A stretch of DNA of 64,000 bases from Puteibacter caeruleilacunae (GCA_005217565.1 SJCO01000012.1:62001-126000), one strand, 5' to 3'. Numbered from the stretch's first letter, positions 35,350-45,218 are shown. Notes: generated by a model from the letters alone, not told the origin. Made by a program: numbers and translations.

Positions 35350-35368
35350 GTTTTATATTTTTCGATTA

Positions 35369-35396
35369 CAAAAATAAGAAAATGTCCCACATCAAA
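35369..35396 (-). promoter_or_regulatory. promoter of the small cysteine-rich ORF
   Basis: On the minus strand TTTG (complement of 35393-35396), a 16-nt spacer and an exact TATTTTTG -7 box (complement of 35369-35376). The predicted start of transcription is near 35362. Confidence 0.6.
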
Positions 35397-35480
35397 TACT
35401 TCAAATTCGAATATTAACATCACATTTGCCCATTTGTTAAATCTTTCCCCTTCTATCACTATCACAGCAAACATTATTGA

Positions 35481-35512
35481 TTTGTGAATTCCTTTACCTT
35501 AATGTATTTTTG
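35481..35512 (+). promoter_or_regulatory. promoter of miaB
   Basis: TTTG (35481-35484), a 20-nt spacer and TATTTTTG (35505-35512) match the Bacteroidota promoter exactly. Transcription should begin near 35519, which excludes the upstream in-frame start at 35477 and supports the miaB start at 35549. Confidence 0.7.
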
Positions 35513-35548
35513 CCTTCTAATAAATTATTAAATTTCAATTTTATACAA

Positions 35549-36925
35549 ATGAGCAATAAAGTTAATGGCTCTGATGCTGACTTTAAATCAGCAACTCAGA
35601 CAAAGAAACTCTTTATTGAAACCTATGGCTGCCAAATGAATGTGGCAGACAGTGAGGTGGTTGCCTCTGTGATGGGTGAAAGAGGGTATAGTATTACAAA
35701 AAACATCGATGAAGCAAGTGCTATTTTTGTGAACACATGCTCCATCAGAGAAAATGCAGAACAACGCATCTGGGGACGCCTTAGTCTTTTTAACTCTATC
35801 AAGAAAAAAAAGAAGGACCTTATCGTTGGTATTATTGGCTGTATGGCAGAACGTCTTGCAGATAAACTTCTGGAAGAACCAGTTGTAGATCTGGTTGCTG
35901 GGCCTGATGCTTACCGCGACCTGCCTTACCTGATTGACAAAGCCAATGAAGGTGAAAAGGCTATCAATGTTGAACTTTCTGAAGAAGAAACCTACGATAA
36001 GATTTGCCCGGAGAGACTTGCTCCTGAAGCAATATCTGGTTTCGTATCCATTACCAGAGGATGTAATAATTTCTGTACTTACTGTATTGTCCCTTACACC
36101 AGAGGTAGAGAACGCAGTCGAGATCCGCAAGATATTCTCAACGAGGTGCGCGACCTTCAAGAAAATGATTACAAAGAAGTGACGCTTCTGGGGCAAAATG
36201 TTAATTCATTTAAGTGGTTACCAGAAGGAGAACGTAAACCTGTCCGTTTCCCCGACTTACTGCAACTGGTAGCTGAGAATTTCCCTAATATGCGAATTCG
36301 CTTTACCACATCTCACCCCAAAGACATGTCAAACAGGCTTTTGGAAACGATTGCTTCAAATGAGAATATTTGCAAGCACATTCATCTTCCAATGCAATCA
36401 GGAAATTCCAGAATGCTAAAAGTCATGAATCGCAAGTACGATCGACAGTGGTATATGGATAGAATAAAAGCAATCAAAGAAATTATCCCTGAATGTGGTA
36501 TTTCAACCGATATCATCGCAGGATTCTGCTCTGAAACTGAAGAAGAACATCAGGATACAATTTCGATGATGGAATATGCTGGATATGACATGGCATTTAT
36601 GTTCAAATATTCTGAACGTCCAGGCACTTATGCCCATAAAAAACTTCCTGACGATGTTCCTGAAGATGTAAAAACAAAAAGACTTCAGGAGATCATTGCT
36701 CTTCAGAATAAACTTTCAATGGAAAGTAACCAAAAAGACATTGGTAAAACCTTTGAGGTTTTAGTGGAAGGGATATCGAAGAAATCTGATCAAGAACTAT
36801 ACGGAAGAACATCACAAAACAAGGTCGCTGTATTTCCTAAAAAGAACTTTAAAAAGGGAGATCTTGTGAAAGTAAAAATAACACGTTGTACACAAACAAC
36901 ACTGATAGGAGAAAGTGTTGATTAA
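35549..36925 (+). CDS. miaB: tRNA-2-methylthio-N6-dimethylallyladenosine synthase
   Basis: A 458-residue radical-SAM methylthiotransferase that modifies A37 of tRNAs reading UNN codons. The N-terminal UPF0004 domain has three cluster cysteines (YGCQMN, NTCSIRE, GCMAER). The radical-SAM motif CNNFCTYC follows, then PYTRGRERSR and the C-terminal TRAM domain (GKTFEVLVEG to TLIGESV). The start at 35549 is set by the promoter and by the family N terminus. The AhpD-like gene follows after 12 nt and is probably co-transcribed. Confidence 0.96.
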   Translation: MSNKVNGSDADFKSATQTKKLFIETYGCQMNVADSEVVASVMGERGYSITKNIDEASAIFVNTCSIRENAEQRIWGRLSLFNSIKKKKKDLIVGIIGCMAERLADKLLEEPVVDLVAGPDAYRDLPYLIDKANEGEKAINVELSEEETYDKICPERLAPEAISGFVSITRGCNNFCTYCIVPYTRGRERSRDPQDILNEVRDLQENDYKEVTLLGQNVNSFKWLPEGERKPVRFPDLLQLVAENFPNMRIRFTTSHPKDMSNRLLETIASNENICKHIHLPMQSGNSRMLKVMNRKYDRQWYMDRIKAIKEIIPECGISTDIIAGFCSETEEEHQDTISMMEYAGYDMAFMFKYSERPGTYAHKKLPDDVPEDVKTKRLQEIIALQNKLSMESNQKDIGKTFEVLVEGISKKSDQELYGRTSQNKVAVFPKKNFKKGDLVKVKITRCTQTTLIGESVD

Positions 36926-36937
36926 AAAGATAACTGT

Positions 36938-37285
36938 ATGAGTGATCTTATCAAAGAATTTCAAGAATATCGGGAGAAGATGAATGAAAAAATTCTTTCT
37001 GCTGATAACAAAGTAATGAAACGAATTTACAACATCGATACCAACACCTACATGGAAGGTGCACTTTCTACAAAAGTTAAGGAAATGATGGGTCTTGTTT
37101 CATCAATGGTATTACGATGCGATGATTGTATTAAGTATCATCTTGAAAAGTGTCACGAACAAGGAGTAACCACTGAAGAACTTTTTGAAATATTCTCTGT
37201 GGCAAATCTGGTTGGTGGAACAATCGTTATTCCACATACCCGTCGTGCAGTGGAATATTGGGAAGCACTACAAGAATCGAAATAA
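36938..37285 (+). CDS. carboxymuconolactone decarboxylase/AhpD-like protein
   Basis: A 115-residue helical protein of the CMD/AhpD family. Cys61 and Cys64 (CDDC) with His68 form the CxxC-x3-H redox motif of AhpD-like proteins; GALSTKVKEMMGLV precedes it. Such proteins are disulfide reductases or peroxidase helpers, though many have no tested function. It is 12 nt after miaB and is followed by a strong terminator, so the pair form one operon. Confidence 0.87.
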   Translation: MSDLIKEFQEYREKMNEKILSADNKVMKRIYNIDTNTYMEGALSTKVKEMMGLVSSMVLRCDDCIKYHLEKCHEQGVTTEELFEIFSVANLVGGTIVIPHTRRAVEYWEALQESK

Positions 37286-37294
37286 TATTATAAA

Positions 37295-37328
37295 AACTGG
37301 CTCTCTTATGAAAGCCAGTTTTTTTTTA
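37295..37328 (+). terminator. intrinsic terminator after the miaB operon
   Basis: AACTGGCT pairs with AGCCAGTT around a 10-nt loop and is followed by a run of eight or more T. The A-run on the other side may let it also serve the convergent GT39 gene, although that gene ends inside the T-run. Confidence 0.8.
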
Positions 37329-38954
37329 TCTCTTCTTTATTACAGATACTGTGTTCTCAAAAAGTTTATTTCGTCGTCGGTTATTCATGTTGTTATCAAA
37401 TCGACCAATCTTCTCAATGTGAATTGTTTCCAAAATACTATCTGGTAAAAAATCTTCTGGATCTTCATTCGACAACATTACAATTGGAAGATCTTTTAAT
37501 GGAGACAGATCTTTATCAAATTCATGCATTTTGATTTTCTTACCAAGCTCCCAAACAACCTCTATTCGCACTGAGTCATTATGAAAATAGACAGGTTTAT
37601 TTTCCAATATTTCAGCACCTCTCAACTCTTCAATGGGGTGGTATTCATTATTGGTAATATATCCCTCCTGGATACCAGGCAATACTAGAATATTTACTGC
37701 ACACACCATCGCAACAATCAAACCCCAGGTTATTGAAACGTTTGTGTTCTTTAATGCATACACAAAACCTCCCGCGAACATCCAGAAGACAATAAAAACC
37801 ATCAATTCAACCAAGAAACTAAATTGGTTCAAATCCCTGTCTTTTATCAGGACAATAAATGGAACTGCCAAACAGACTACTCCTAGAATAACTGTTAACG
37901 CCCTAAATATATGTCGATCCACTTTAGGATAACTAACCTCCTTAAATGCTATGACCAGATATCTAAAGTAGCCTGCTATCAATATTGCCAAAGGAATTAA
38001 TACTGGCATTAGATATCTTTCTTTCTTCTCTGGCATAAGAGAGAGTAAAAACACCGAAATAAGAATCCACAACAAAATAAAACGATAATGGATGAGCTGT
38101 TTTATTCGCTTCCCTGCATATGGAAACACAATCACTAGAAATGCTACAAGTGCCCACACTCCTGATTGCACCGGGAAACTCCAGTAATGATACCAAGGTC
38201 GCACATGTCGGTTCAACCATGCTCCCGCTTCTTTATTCGTTACTTCTTCCAACGCCTCTGGATGAGCCATATAAATATACAATGGCCACCACAAGCTAAT
38301 AACCAGTACAATTGAAATCATTACAATAATACCTCGCCATTGCTTCAATGGAATTTCTCGATTAAAACAAATAAAATAAGCAACTAAGAATGGCAACAAC
38401 AGAGCAAAAAATGCCACAGGGCCTTTACTCAAAAAAGACAATCCCATTAACACCCCTGCCATACTATATCCCGTCATTGAAGATCGATTATTACTCCACA
38501 TTCGATACAATAATCCAATTGCCCCGAGCATAAACGCATGACAATAGATATCCCAAGTCCCGGTTCTCGCAAGAAAATAAACATAGAAACTAGTTGCGAC
38601 GGTTGCCGCAGAATAAAATGGGAGCCACCTATCTTTTGTCATTTGTGCCACTAGCAAGTAAAGAAACACCATAATCAATACTCCCATAATACCAGTGGCA
38701 AAACGTAAGGCCGATAAATTATAAATACCGAAGATGTGCATTGTAATAGCAGCCACCCATGTTGGCAATGGAGGCTTTTCAAGACGTAACTCTCCATTCA
38801 TCGTTGGCATCAACCAATTTCCCTCTTGAACAATTTCTCGAGCAGTTGTAAAATTACGTGCCTCCATAATATTGGCAGACTGCTCTCCATTGAAAACAAA
38901 GAAAGCACAAAACGCAATTACTCCTAGCAAAAGAATTTCCCATTTACGTCCCAT
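37326..38954 (-). CDS. GT39/ArnT-like polyprenyl-phosphate glycosyltransferase
   Basis: A 542-residue membrane protein with about 11-12 helices. The first periplasmic loop carries EARNFTTAREIV and LRLEKPPLPTW, the acidic and KPPL motifs of ArnT/PMT-type enzymes. These transfer a sugar from a polyprenyl phosphate donor to a lipid or protein on the periplasmic side. A soluble C-terminal domain of about 110 residues follows the last helix. It is the third gene of a cassette with a GT2 (donor synthesis) and a tandem LAB_N membrane protein. The acceptor may be lipid A, but this is not shown by the sequence. Confidence 0.88.
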   Translation of the reverse strand: MGRKWEILLLGVIAFCAFFVFNGEQSANIMEARNFTTAREIVQEGNWLMPTMNGELRLEKPPLPTWVAAITMHIFGIYNLSALRFATGIMGVLIMVFLYLLVAQMTKDRWLPFYSAATVATSFYVYFLARTGTWDIYCHAFMLGAIGLLYRMWSNNRSSMTGYSMAGVLMGLSFLSKGPVAFFALLLPFLVAYFICFNREIPLKQWRGIIVMISIVLVISLWWPLYIYMAHPEALEEVTNKEAGAWLNRHVRPWYHYWSFPVQSGVWALVAFLVIVFPYAGKRIKQLIHYRFILLWILISVFLLSLMPEKKERYLMPVLIPLAILIAGYFRYLVIAFKEVSYPKVDRHIFRALTVILGVVCLAVPFIVLIKDRDLNQFSFLVELMVFIVFWMFAGGFVYALKNTNVSITWGLIVAMVCAVNILVLPGIQEGYITNNEYHPIEELRGAEILENKPVYFHNDSVRIEVVWELGKKIKMHEFDKDLSPLKDLPIVMLSNEDPEDFLPDSILETIHIEKIGRFDNNMNNRRRNKLFENTVSVIKKR

Positions 38955-38979
38955 TCCCTACAAAATTAAATTGATATAA

Positions 38980-39654
38980 TTACTGTCTTACCCTTATCCG
39001 AAGACGATCGAAAAGGCCTTCCCAGAGTTTACTTGGTCCTTTAAGTTCAAGCATCAGGTTTCTGGTATAAGTAAATAAACCAAAACCTTGTCCTAAAATC
39101 AAAATTGGATCAAGTCTGAAAAATCCATATGATACAATCATTATAGATCCTACGATACTAATTAACCAAAATCCTGCAGGCAGCACTGATTCTCCTTGAT
39201 GCTCAGAATAAATCCACTGATAAACAAAGCGAAAGGTAAAAACAATTTGGCCTAGACTTCCCCATATAAGCAATCCCATTGGCACTTGCTTAGAAGAGAA
39301 CATTTCTAAAATCCCATTTCCTTTTGCCCACATTAGAAAGGCTCCAAAAATAATAACAGGCAATATAGTAAAGACAACTCTGACCAGTTTAGGAAACTTT
39401 TCCCATACCGATTTTAATTGCAAATTCCGTATATATATGTAATAAACTAAGAGCTGGCCTAATACGATGGCAAAGTCATTACGAAGAAAACCATATATCA
39501 ATAGTAAAGAAGAAGCAAACAAGCTCATCTCCCAAAAGATATTGGGCGACAACACTCTTCCTTCTTTCTCCGACATGAACCATTGAATCAATATTCGTCC
39601 GGAGAAAAAGATCTGTGCCAATAAACCTATACCATATATCCACCAAGCTTCCAT
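38980..39654 (-). CDS. tandem LAB_N-domain membrane protein
   Basis: A 224-residue membrane protein made of two copies of the small LAB_N domain, known from the N terminus of some LpxB enzymes. Both copies share FxGR/FxFR, QW-x3-SE-x2-G, FW, YGF-R and LGQ-x7-Y-x-RNL. Each copy has about three helices, and a connecting stretch with a hydrophobic segment lies between. No LpxB catalytic part is present. I recall that LAB_N is grouped with the SWEET/PQ-loop fold; if so, a tandem copy could be a small-molecule or lipid-sugar transporter. It lies between the GT2 and GT39 genes with gaps of 0 and 25 nt. Confidence 0.85.
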   Translation of the reverse strand: MEAWWIYGIGLLAQIFFSGRILIQWFMSEKEGRVLSPNIFWEMSLFASSLLLIYGFLRNDFAIVLGQLLVYYIYIRNLQLKSVWEKFPKLVRVVFTILPVIIFGAFLMWAKGNGILEMFSSKQVPMGLLIWGSLGQIVFTFRFVYQWIYSEHQGESVLPAGFWLISIVGSIMIVSYGFFRLDPILILGQGFGLFTYTRNLMLELKGPSKLWEGLFDRLRIRVRQ

Positions 39655-40395
39655 TTAACCTTGACTCTTAATTTTATAGTTTATATATCTCTTCTTCATC
39701 CACCGGTATCCAAACAGATCAAAAAGTGGACCAATCAATCTATTCCACAAATGATATTTCGCTTCTCCAGCTATTCTAGGATAATGCGTTACAGGTACCT
39801 GCTTCACCCTGCCTTCTTGCAACTGGATCAAAGCAGGTAAAAATCGATGCATACCATTAAAGAAAGGAATACGCTTTGCATAATCTGAACGAATAATCTT
39901 TAATGGACATCCAGTATCCTCCATTCCATCATGAGTTACCGCCCTGCGAATTGAGTTTGCAATTTTCGATGATAAGTTCTTAACAAACGAGTCTTTTCTA
40001 TTGGCTCTAATACCAGTCACCATATCGTAATCCCCAGCATAATCCATAAGTAAATCAAAATCATATGGAGAAGTCTGAAGATCAGAATCAATGTAACCAA
40101 CAAATGGAGTATCCGCATAATCGATACCAGCCTTAATGGCTGCACTTAGACCTAGGTTTCTATGCAATTCGAGATATTCAAATTTCTGATGCTCTTCACA
40201 CAAATCCTCAATCATACCCTGACTACGATCAGAAGAACCATCATTAACAAACAAAACCTGATACCCAAACCTTGCCTTTTTGATGAACTCACTTAGATCA
40301 TGTCCAACACGATCAAGATTTTCTTCCTCATTATATACAGGAACAATGATCATAACATCATTACCAGAAACACTCCTTGCCTTTTCTCCTCGCAT
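39655..40395 (-). CDS. GT2 polyprenyl-phosphate sugar transferase (ArnC/DPM1-like)
   Basis: A 246-residue GT-A enzyme. IIVPVYNEEENLDRV opens the domain, NDGSSDRS is the nucleotide loop, and YIDSDLQTSP holds the metal-binding Asp pair. The C-terminal region (YPRIAGEAKYHLWNRL) resembles DPM1/ArnC-type enzymes, but no C-terminal membrane pair is present; the directly adjoining LAB_N gene may supply the membrane part. It would load a sugar onto undecaprenyl phosphate for the GT39 enzyme downstream. First gene of the cassette; the ATG at 40395 could be replaced by one 14 codons later. Confidence 0.88.
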   Translation of the reverse strand: MRGEKARSVSGNDVMIIVPVYNEEENLDRVGHDLSEFIKKARFGYQVLFVNDGSSDRSQGMIEDLCEEHQKFEYLELHRNLGLSAAIKAGIDYADTPFVGYIDSDLQTSPYDFDLLMDYAGDYDMVTGIRANRKDSFVKNLSSKIANSIRRAVTHDGMEDTGCPLKIIRSDYAKRIPFFNGMHRFLPALIQLQEGRVKQVPVTHYPRIAGEAKYHLWNRLIGPLFDLFGYRWMKKRYINYKIKSQG

Positions 40396-40794
40396 AATTC
40401 CTCTATGATTTCGATATTCTGCTCTCTAAATTACTAGATACTACAAAGAAACACATTCAATCTAACAAATTTCTAACATTACATATTAAGAAAAGTAAAC
40501 AAACCTTTCAATTGACATTATCCTCAATAATTACGACAAGTTGCAAACCAATTATAGATAATTGCAGTCAAAGTTAATCATCTTACTTTACATGTAGTGC
40601 TTCTAAGTCATTTTTCTTTCATTCAAGAATTATTTCCTTAAATAACAAAAAATTGTAAATAACGCCTCTCCCATTCATCCTGCAATTTCATTACCAGCTA
40701 AAACATTTGCAAAAATTGAATATCTTTGCCACAAATGGGTGTACAATAAATTGTAACGAATCACCTTATATAACATTTGTAGAACAAGGTATTT
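40396..40794. other. intergenic region between divergent GT2 and lepA
   Basis: This 399-nt AT-rich region contains the lepA -7 box. I find no ORF, RNA gene or strong repeat. No convincing promoter for the GT2 gene is seen, although TTTG-containing sequence lies 45-70 nt upstream of it. Confidence 0.5.
40721..40728 (+). promoter_or_regulatory. -7 promoter box of lepA
   Basis: TATCTTTG is an exact TAnnTTTG match about 66 nt before the lepA start. A TTTG lies only 11 nt upstream of it, too near for a normal -33 element. Confidence 0.4.
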
Positions 40795-42582
40795 ATGAAA
40801 AACATACGTAATTTTTGCATTATTGCTCATATTGACCATGGGAAAAGTACTCTGGCCGACAGAATGCTGGAATTTACCAAAACAGTATCTGAAAGAGATA
40901 TGCAAGCCCAGGTACTTGACGACATGGACTTAGAAAAGGAACGTGGGATTACTATTAAGAGTCATGCAATCCAAATGAACTACACATATGAAGGAGAAGA
41001 GTACAAACTTAACCTTATTGATACTCCTGGACACGTCGACTTTTCATACGAAGTATCAAGATCGATTGCCGCCTGTGAGGGAGCATTGTTAATTGTCGAT
41101 TCTACACAAGGGATTCAAGCACAAACAATCTCTAATCTTTACCTGGCAATTGAAAATGATCTTGAAATTATTCCGATTCTTAATAAAATGGATCTTCCTA
41201 ATGCGATGCCTGAAATCGTAGAAGATCAAATTATCGATCTTATCGGATGTAAAAGAGAAGAAATTATTAGAGCCAGTGGTAAGACCGGTGAAGGTATTGC
41301 CGATATATTAAAACAAATTGTAGAGGTTGTTCCGGCTCCTGAAGGAGATAAAGACGCTCCATTACAAGGATTAATCTTCGACAGTGTTTTCAACTCTTTC
41401 AGAGGAGTAATTGCTTACTTTAAGTTGGTTAATGGAGAAATCAAGAAAGGCGATAAGGTAAAATTTGTTGCTACAGGTAAGGAATATCTGGCAGATGAAG
41501 TTGGAGTCCTAAAGCTGTCAATGGAACCGAGAAAACAATTGAGTGCAGGAGATGTAGGCTACATTATTTCAGGAATCAAGACAACCAGAGAAATTAAGGT
41601 TGGTGATACAATTACTCAGGTATCTAACCCTTGCGACAAAGCAATTGAAGGATTTGAAGAAGTTAAACCAATGGTATTTGCCGGAGTTTATCCAATCGAT
41701 GCTGAAGATTATGAAGATCTTCGTGCTGCAATGGAAAAACTTCAACTAAATGACGCCTCATTAACGTTCGAACCTGAATCGTCTGCTGCACTAGGATTTG
41801 GATTCCGATGTGGATTTCTTGGATTATTACACATGGAAATTATCCAGGAACGTTTGGATAGAGAATTCGATATGAATGTTATTACTACTGTTCCTAACGT
41901 TTCCTACCAAGTATATACAAACAGCGGAGAAAACTACGAGGTATACAATCCATCAGGATTGCCAGAGGCAACTCTTCTAGAAAGAATTGAAGAACCTTAC
42001 ATTAGAGCTTCAATCATTTCAAAGAGTGAATTTATAGGGCCGGTGATGAAGCTTTGTATGGATAAACGTGGTGTATTAAGTAAGCAAGACTACCTAACCA
42101 GCGAAAGAGTAGAGCTTACCTTTGAGATGCCTTTAGCAGAAATCGTTTTTGACTTCTACGATAAACTAAAAAGTATATCTAAAGGTTACGCGTCATTTGA
42201 TTATCATCAAATTGGTTACAGACCAGCTAAATTAATCAAGTTAGATGTTCTTCTTAATGGAGAATCCGTTGATGCCTTGTCAACATTGATTCACTTCGAC
42301 AATGCCTATCCGTTTGGAAGACGCATGTGTGAAAAACTTAAAGAACTTATACCTCGCCAGCAATTCGACATCGCTATTCAAGCTGCCATTGGAGCAAAAA
42401 TTATTGCTCGAGAAACTGTCAAGGCAGTTAGAAAAGATGTTACCGCGAAATGTTATGGTGGTGATATTTCTCGTAAACGAAAACTGTTAGAAAAACAGAA
42501 AAAAGGTAAGAAGAGAATGAAACAAGTAGGAAACGTTGAAGTTCCTCAGAAAGCATTCCTTGCTGTATTGAAGCTAGATTAA
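40795..42582 (+). CDS. lepA: elongation factor 4
   Basis: A 595-residue ribosome-binding translational GTPase that affects stalled or misplaced ribosomes. GTPase motifs are AHIDHGKST (11-19), DTPGHVDF and NKMDLP. The EF-G-like domains II, III and V follow, and the LepA-specific C-terminal domain ends with [21 protein letters not shown]. Length is normal. It is a single-gene unit with its own terminator, between divergent and convergent neighbours. Confidence 0.97.
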   Translation: MKNIRNFCIIAHIDHGKSTLADRMLEFTKTVSERDMQAQVLDDMDLEKERGITIKSHAIQMNYTYEGEEYKLNLIDTPGHVDFSYEVSRSIAACEGALLIVDSTQGIQAQTISNLYLAIENDLEIIPILNKMDLPNAMPEIVEDQIIDLIGCKREEIIRASGKTGEGIADILKQIVEVVPAPEGDKDAPLQGLIFDSVFNSFRGVIAYFKLVNGEIKKGDKVKFVATGKEYLADEVGVLKLSMEPRKQLSAGDVGYIISGIKTTREIKVGDTITQVSNPCDKAIEGFEEVKPMVFAGVYPIDAEDYEDLRAAMEKLQLNDASLTFEPESSAALGFGFRCGFLGLLHMEIIQERLDREFDMNVITTVPNVSYQVYTNSGENYEVYNPSGLPEATLLERIEEPYIRASIISKSEFIGPVMKLCMDKRGVLSKQDYLTSERVELTFEMPLAEIVFDFYDKLKSISKGYASFDYHQIGYRPAKLIKLDVLLNGESVDALSTLIHFDNAYPFGRRMCEKLKELIPRQQFDIAIQAAIGAKIIARETVKAVRKDVTAKCYGGDISRKRKLLEKQKKGKKRMKQVGNVEVPQKAFLAVLKLD

Positions 42583-42594
42583 TACGATATAAAA

Positions 42595-42622
42595 AAGGCT
42601 GCCATTTTAGGCAGCCTTCTTC
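42595..42622. terminator. bidirectional terminator between lepA and the response regulator gene
   Basis: AAGGCTGCC pairs with GGCAGCCTT around a 6-nt loop. The plus strand has TTCTTC after the stem, and the minus strand has TTTTTTATATCG, so both convergent genes can use it. Confidence 0.75.
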
Positions 42623-42623
42623 A

Positions 42624-43322
42624 TTATCTATTTGATACAATCAATTTATATCCTTTTCCGTGAACATTGATAATTTCTACCCCCGGCTCATCTTTCAAGT
42701 GCTTTCTTAATTTAGTAATATACACATCCATACTACGAGCATTAAAGTAGTTATCATCTACCCAGATATTCTTAAGAGCAAAATTACGCTCCAACACCTT
42801 ATTGGCATTATTACAAAGCAACTTCAATAATTCCGATTCTTTTGTAGTTAACTTTGCTGTACCATCTTCTGATGTTAAAGTCTGCTTTCTAGCGTCAAAC
42901 GAGTACTTACCTAACTTGAAGAGGTATTGCGTATTTCCCTGTGTTTCTGCAACCGTCCTACGAAGAATTGCCTCGATACGATAAATCAATTCTTCCATAC
43001 TAAATGGCTTGGTCATATAGTCATCTGCTCCAAGCTTAAAACCTTCAAGAACATCTTCTTTCATGTTCTTTGCTGTCAGAAATATAATTGGAATGTCTGC
43101 GTTAATCAAACGAATATCCTTAGCCAGAGAAAATCCATCTTTCTTTGGCATCATCACATCCAACACACACAAGTCATATTGCCCCTTAATGAAGCCATGA
43201 TAAGCTTGTTCTCCATCGGGGAAAAGATCGGTTGTATAACCTTTTGCGATGAGATACTCTTTAAGCAAAACACCTAAATTCTCATCATCTTCTGCTAATA
43301 ATAATTTTACTTTAGCGTCCAT
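42624..43322 (-). CDS. OmpR-family response regulator
   Basis: A 232-residue two-domain regulator. The receiver has the acidic pocket EDDE (11-14), phospho-acceptor Asp55 in CVLDVMMPKKDG and Lys85 in FLTAKN. A winged-helix DNA-binding domain follows, with LTTKESELLKLLC and MDVYITKLRKHL. It is similar to the RprY regulators of Bacteroides as I recall them. The kinase gene precedes it by 1 nt and should phosphorylate it. Targets are unknown. Confidence 0.93.
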   Translation of the reverse strand: MDAKVKLLLAEDDENLGVLLKEYLIAKGYTTDLFPDGEQAYHGFIKGQYDLCVLDVMMPKKDGFSLAKDIRLINADIPIIFLTAKNMKEDVLEGFKLGADDYMTKPFSMEELIYRIEAILRRTVAETQGNTQYLFKLGKYSFDARKQTLTSEDGTAKLTTKESELLKLLCNNANKVLERNFALKNIWVDDNYFNARSMDVYITKLRKHLKDEPGVEIINVHGKGYKLIVSNR

Positions 43323-43323
43323 A

Positions 43324-44904
43324 TCATTTATTATTAAGCGGGAAATAAAGCATAAACTTTGTTCCTTTATTCAGTACACTTTCTACTTTTATTACTCCAG
43401 AGTGAGCATCTACGATTTTCTTCACATAACTCAATCCAAGGCCGAATCCTTTAACATCATGAACATTTCCTGTTGGTACACGATAGAATCGTTCAAAAAT
43501 CTGCCCTACATGTTCCTTCGCAATTCCTATGCCATTATCCTTAATCGAAACGACAATAAACTCTTTTTTGTTTTCTGTCGATATTTGAATATGCGGACTC
43601 TCTTTGCTATACTTAACCGCATTATCAATCAGGTTGAATAACACATTGGTTATATGAACATCATCACCTTTAACCACTGAAACTGTTGCTGATAATGTTG
43701 ATTCAATCTCACCTCCTTTATTCTTTACCTTTAACTCTGAATTACGAATGACTGTTTCCAGCAGTTCGTTAAAATCAAACTCTCTGAACTTCAACTTTAA
43801 CCTTCCTTCGTTAAATACAGCCATTTGAAGCACCTTCTCAACCTGGAAACTCAATCGTTTACTTTCCTGGTATATAACATTCGAAACATGTTCGATTGTC
43901 TTCGGTGTATTCGAAACAGAATTATCCTTTAACATTTGCGAAGCCAGCGAAATTGTAGAGATTGGTGTCTTCAACTCATGAGTCATATTATTGATAAAGT
44001 CATTCTTTACATTCGACAGTTTCTTTTGACGCAGAATAATATTAATGGTCAAAATAAAGATAGCAAGAATCAGAACAATCAATACAACCGATGGAATCAA
44101 TAGAAAACCTGTAGACTTTAACAAAAAGCTTCTCTGTTCAGGAAAATAAACAAACAGGTAGTTGGCCTTCACATCAAATGAATTGGGAAACATATATTCC
44201 CTGTATTTCTTCTTATACTCAATATCAAAATCACTGTCACCTGCTATGAAACGGTTTTGACCAGCCTCATAATTTATAACCGCATATTTGTAATCCAGCT
44301 TAATCTCGCTATTTTGAAATTCCTTCTGAAGTGTTTTCTTTAGAAATTCTGGATCTACCCTTTTCTCAATAGGATTGTAAGACAATAAGGTCATACTCCT
44401 AACTGTTCTCAACAATATCGTTTGATCCTTCAGTTTCTGTTGCAACTGCTCTTGCTGGTAATCATGATATTCATACAATTGAGAGAAAGCTGAAGGAAAA
44501 TCACCTGGTCGCCCCCGAGGAAAAGATGGTCGTTTTCTAATGGCAGTTAATGAGTCAGGTGAAGAAATTTGATAATCTGCACGAAACTTACCAGACTGAT
44601 TATTAAAATTAAAGTTAATATTGATTTTACCTCCAAATGCAGTATTGGGATCGAATGAAGATAACCCTGGATAAGAAAGTCCAGGTTGACTATAGGATGC
44701 TCTGGATTCTTCCAATATCATATTATACACCTCCATTGCTTCCAGCTTATCCACAACATTCGACAGAACTCTGTTTACTGCATGACCAAATTGATCCTCT
44801 TTAATCTCAGTCGCATTCTTAATTGAATAAACCTGCACCAAAATCAAACACACCATAACAATCGCCATGGAAACAATCAAAGTCGTAATAAATCTCTTGC
44901 TCAT
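43324..44904 (-). CDS. sensor histidine kinase
   Basis: A 526-residue kinase of the RprX-like type. Two membrane helices (about 6-28 and about 270-295) bracket a periplasmic sensor of about 240 residues rich in Ser, Pro and Arg. No HAMP domain is obvious. The phospho-acceptor His lies in NNMTHELKTPIS, and the ATPase domain has NLIDNAVKYS (N box), DNGIGIA (G1) and GFGLGLSYVKKIV (G2). It is the first gene of a two-gene operon with the response regulator. The signal is unknown. Confidence 0.93.
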   Translation of the reverse strand: MSKRFITTLIVSMAIVMVCLILVQVYSIKNATEIKEDQFGHAVNRVLSNVVDKLEAMEVYNMILEESRASYSQPGLSYPGLSSFDPNTAFGGKININFNFNNQSGKFRADYQISSPDSLTAIRKRPSFPRGRPGDFPSAFSQLYEYHDYQQEQLQQKLKDQTILLRTVRSMTLLSYNPIEKRVDPEFLKKTLQKEFQNSEIKLDYKYAVINYEAGQNRFIAGDSDFDIEYKKKYREYMFPNSFDVKANYLFVYFPEQRSFLLKSTGFLLIPSVVLIVLILAIFILTINIILRQKKLSNVKNDFINNMTHELKTPISTISLASQMLKDNSVSNTPKTIEHVSNVIYQESKRLSFQVEKVLQMAVFNEGRLKLKFREFDFNELLETVIRNSELKVKNKGGEIESTLSATVSVVKGDDVHITNVLFNLIDNAVKYSKESPHIQISTENKKEFIVVSIKDNGIGIAKEHVGQIFERFYRVPTGNVHDVKGFGLGLSYVKKIVDAHSGVIKVESVLNKGTKFMLYFPLNNK

Positions 44905-45111
44905 ATTACAAATATACCCTATTTAAGACTCTACCCACAGGCATTAACAATATTTAACACCCACATTATCAACAACAAACCCCCTTCTCTCTTAACTTTC
45001 AGTCAGAAGGATGTTAATATTACAAAAAATAATCAAGTATTTAAAAAATAGGGGGCATCCTTATTTAACAGGAATTAACATTTATTAATCCGACTTAACC
45101 ACGGATAGCGC

Positions 45112-45218
45112 TAATTTTGAAGATACCAATACAAAGTATTGTTTATTTATTAGGATTTAACGAAGTTTTACAAGCAATTTAGGTTTTATTAGCGAGGTTA
45201 TGCCTCGCTATTTTTTTG
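45112..45218 (+). ncRNA. possible small RNA transcript
   Basis: An exact -7 box TAATTTTG (45112-45119) on the plus strand is followed by about 70 nt without ORF. A hairpin TAGCGAGG-TTATG-CCTCGCTA (from about 45190) with a run of seven T comes next, as expected of a short terminated RNA. The hairpin overlaps the end of rnc on the other strand, and no -33 TTG is seen. This is a weak candidate. Confidence 0.22.

Noticed and set aside
35477-35548. An extended N terminus for MiaB
   Set aside because: The promoter at 35481-35512 lies inside this stretch, so it cannot be translated from that transcript.
35588-36196. A 202-codon minus-strand open frame inside miaB
   Set aside because: It is the shadow of a strongly conserved gene on the plus strand, with no promoter or family resemblance.
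44909-44916. A -7 box (TATATTTG on the minus strand) for the histidine kinase gene
   Set aside because: It would place transcription at the start codon itself and has no -33 element, so I did not list it.
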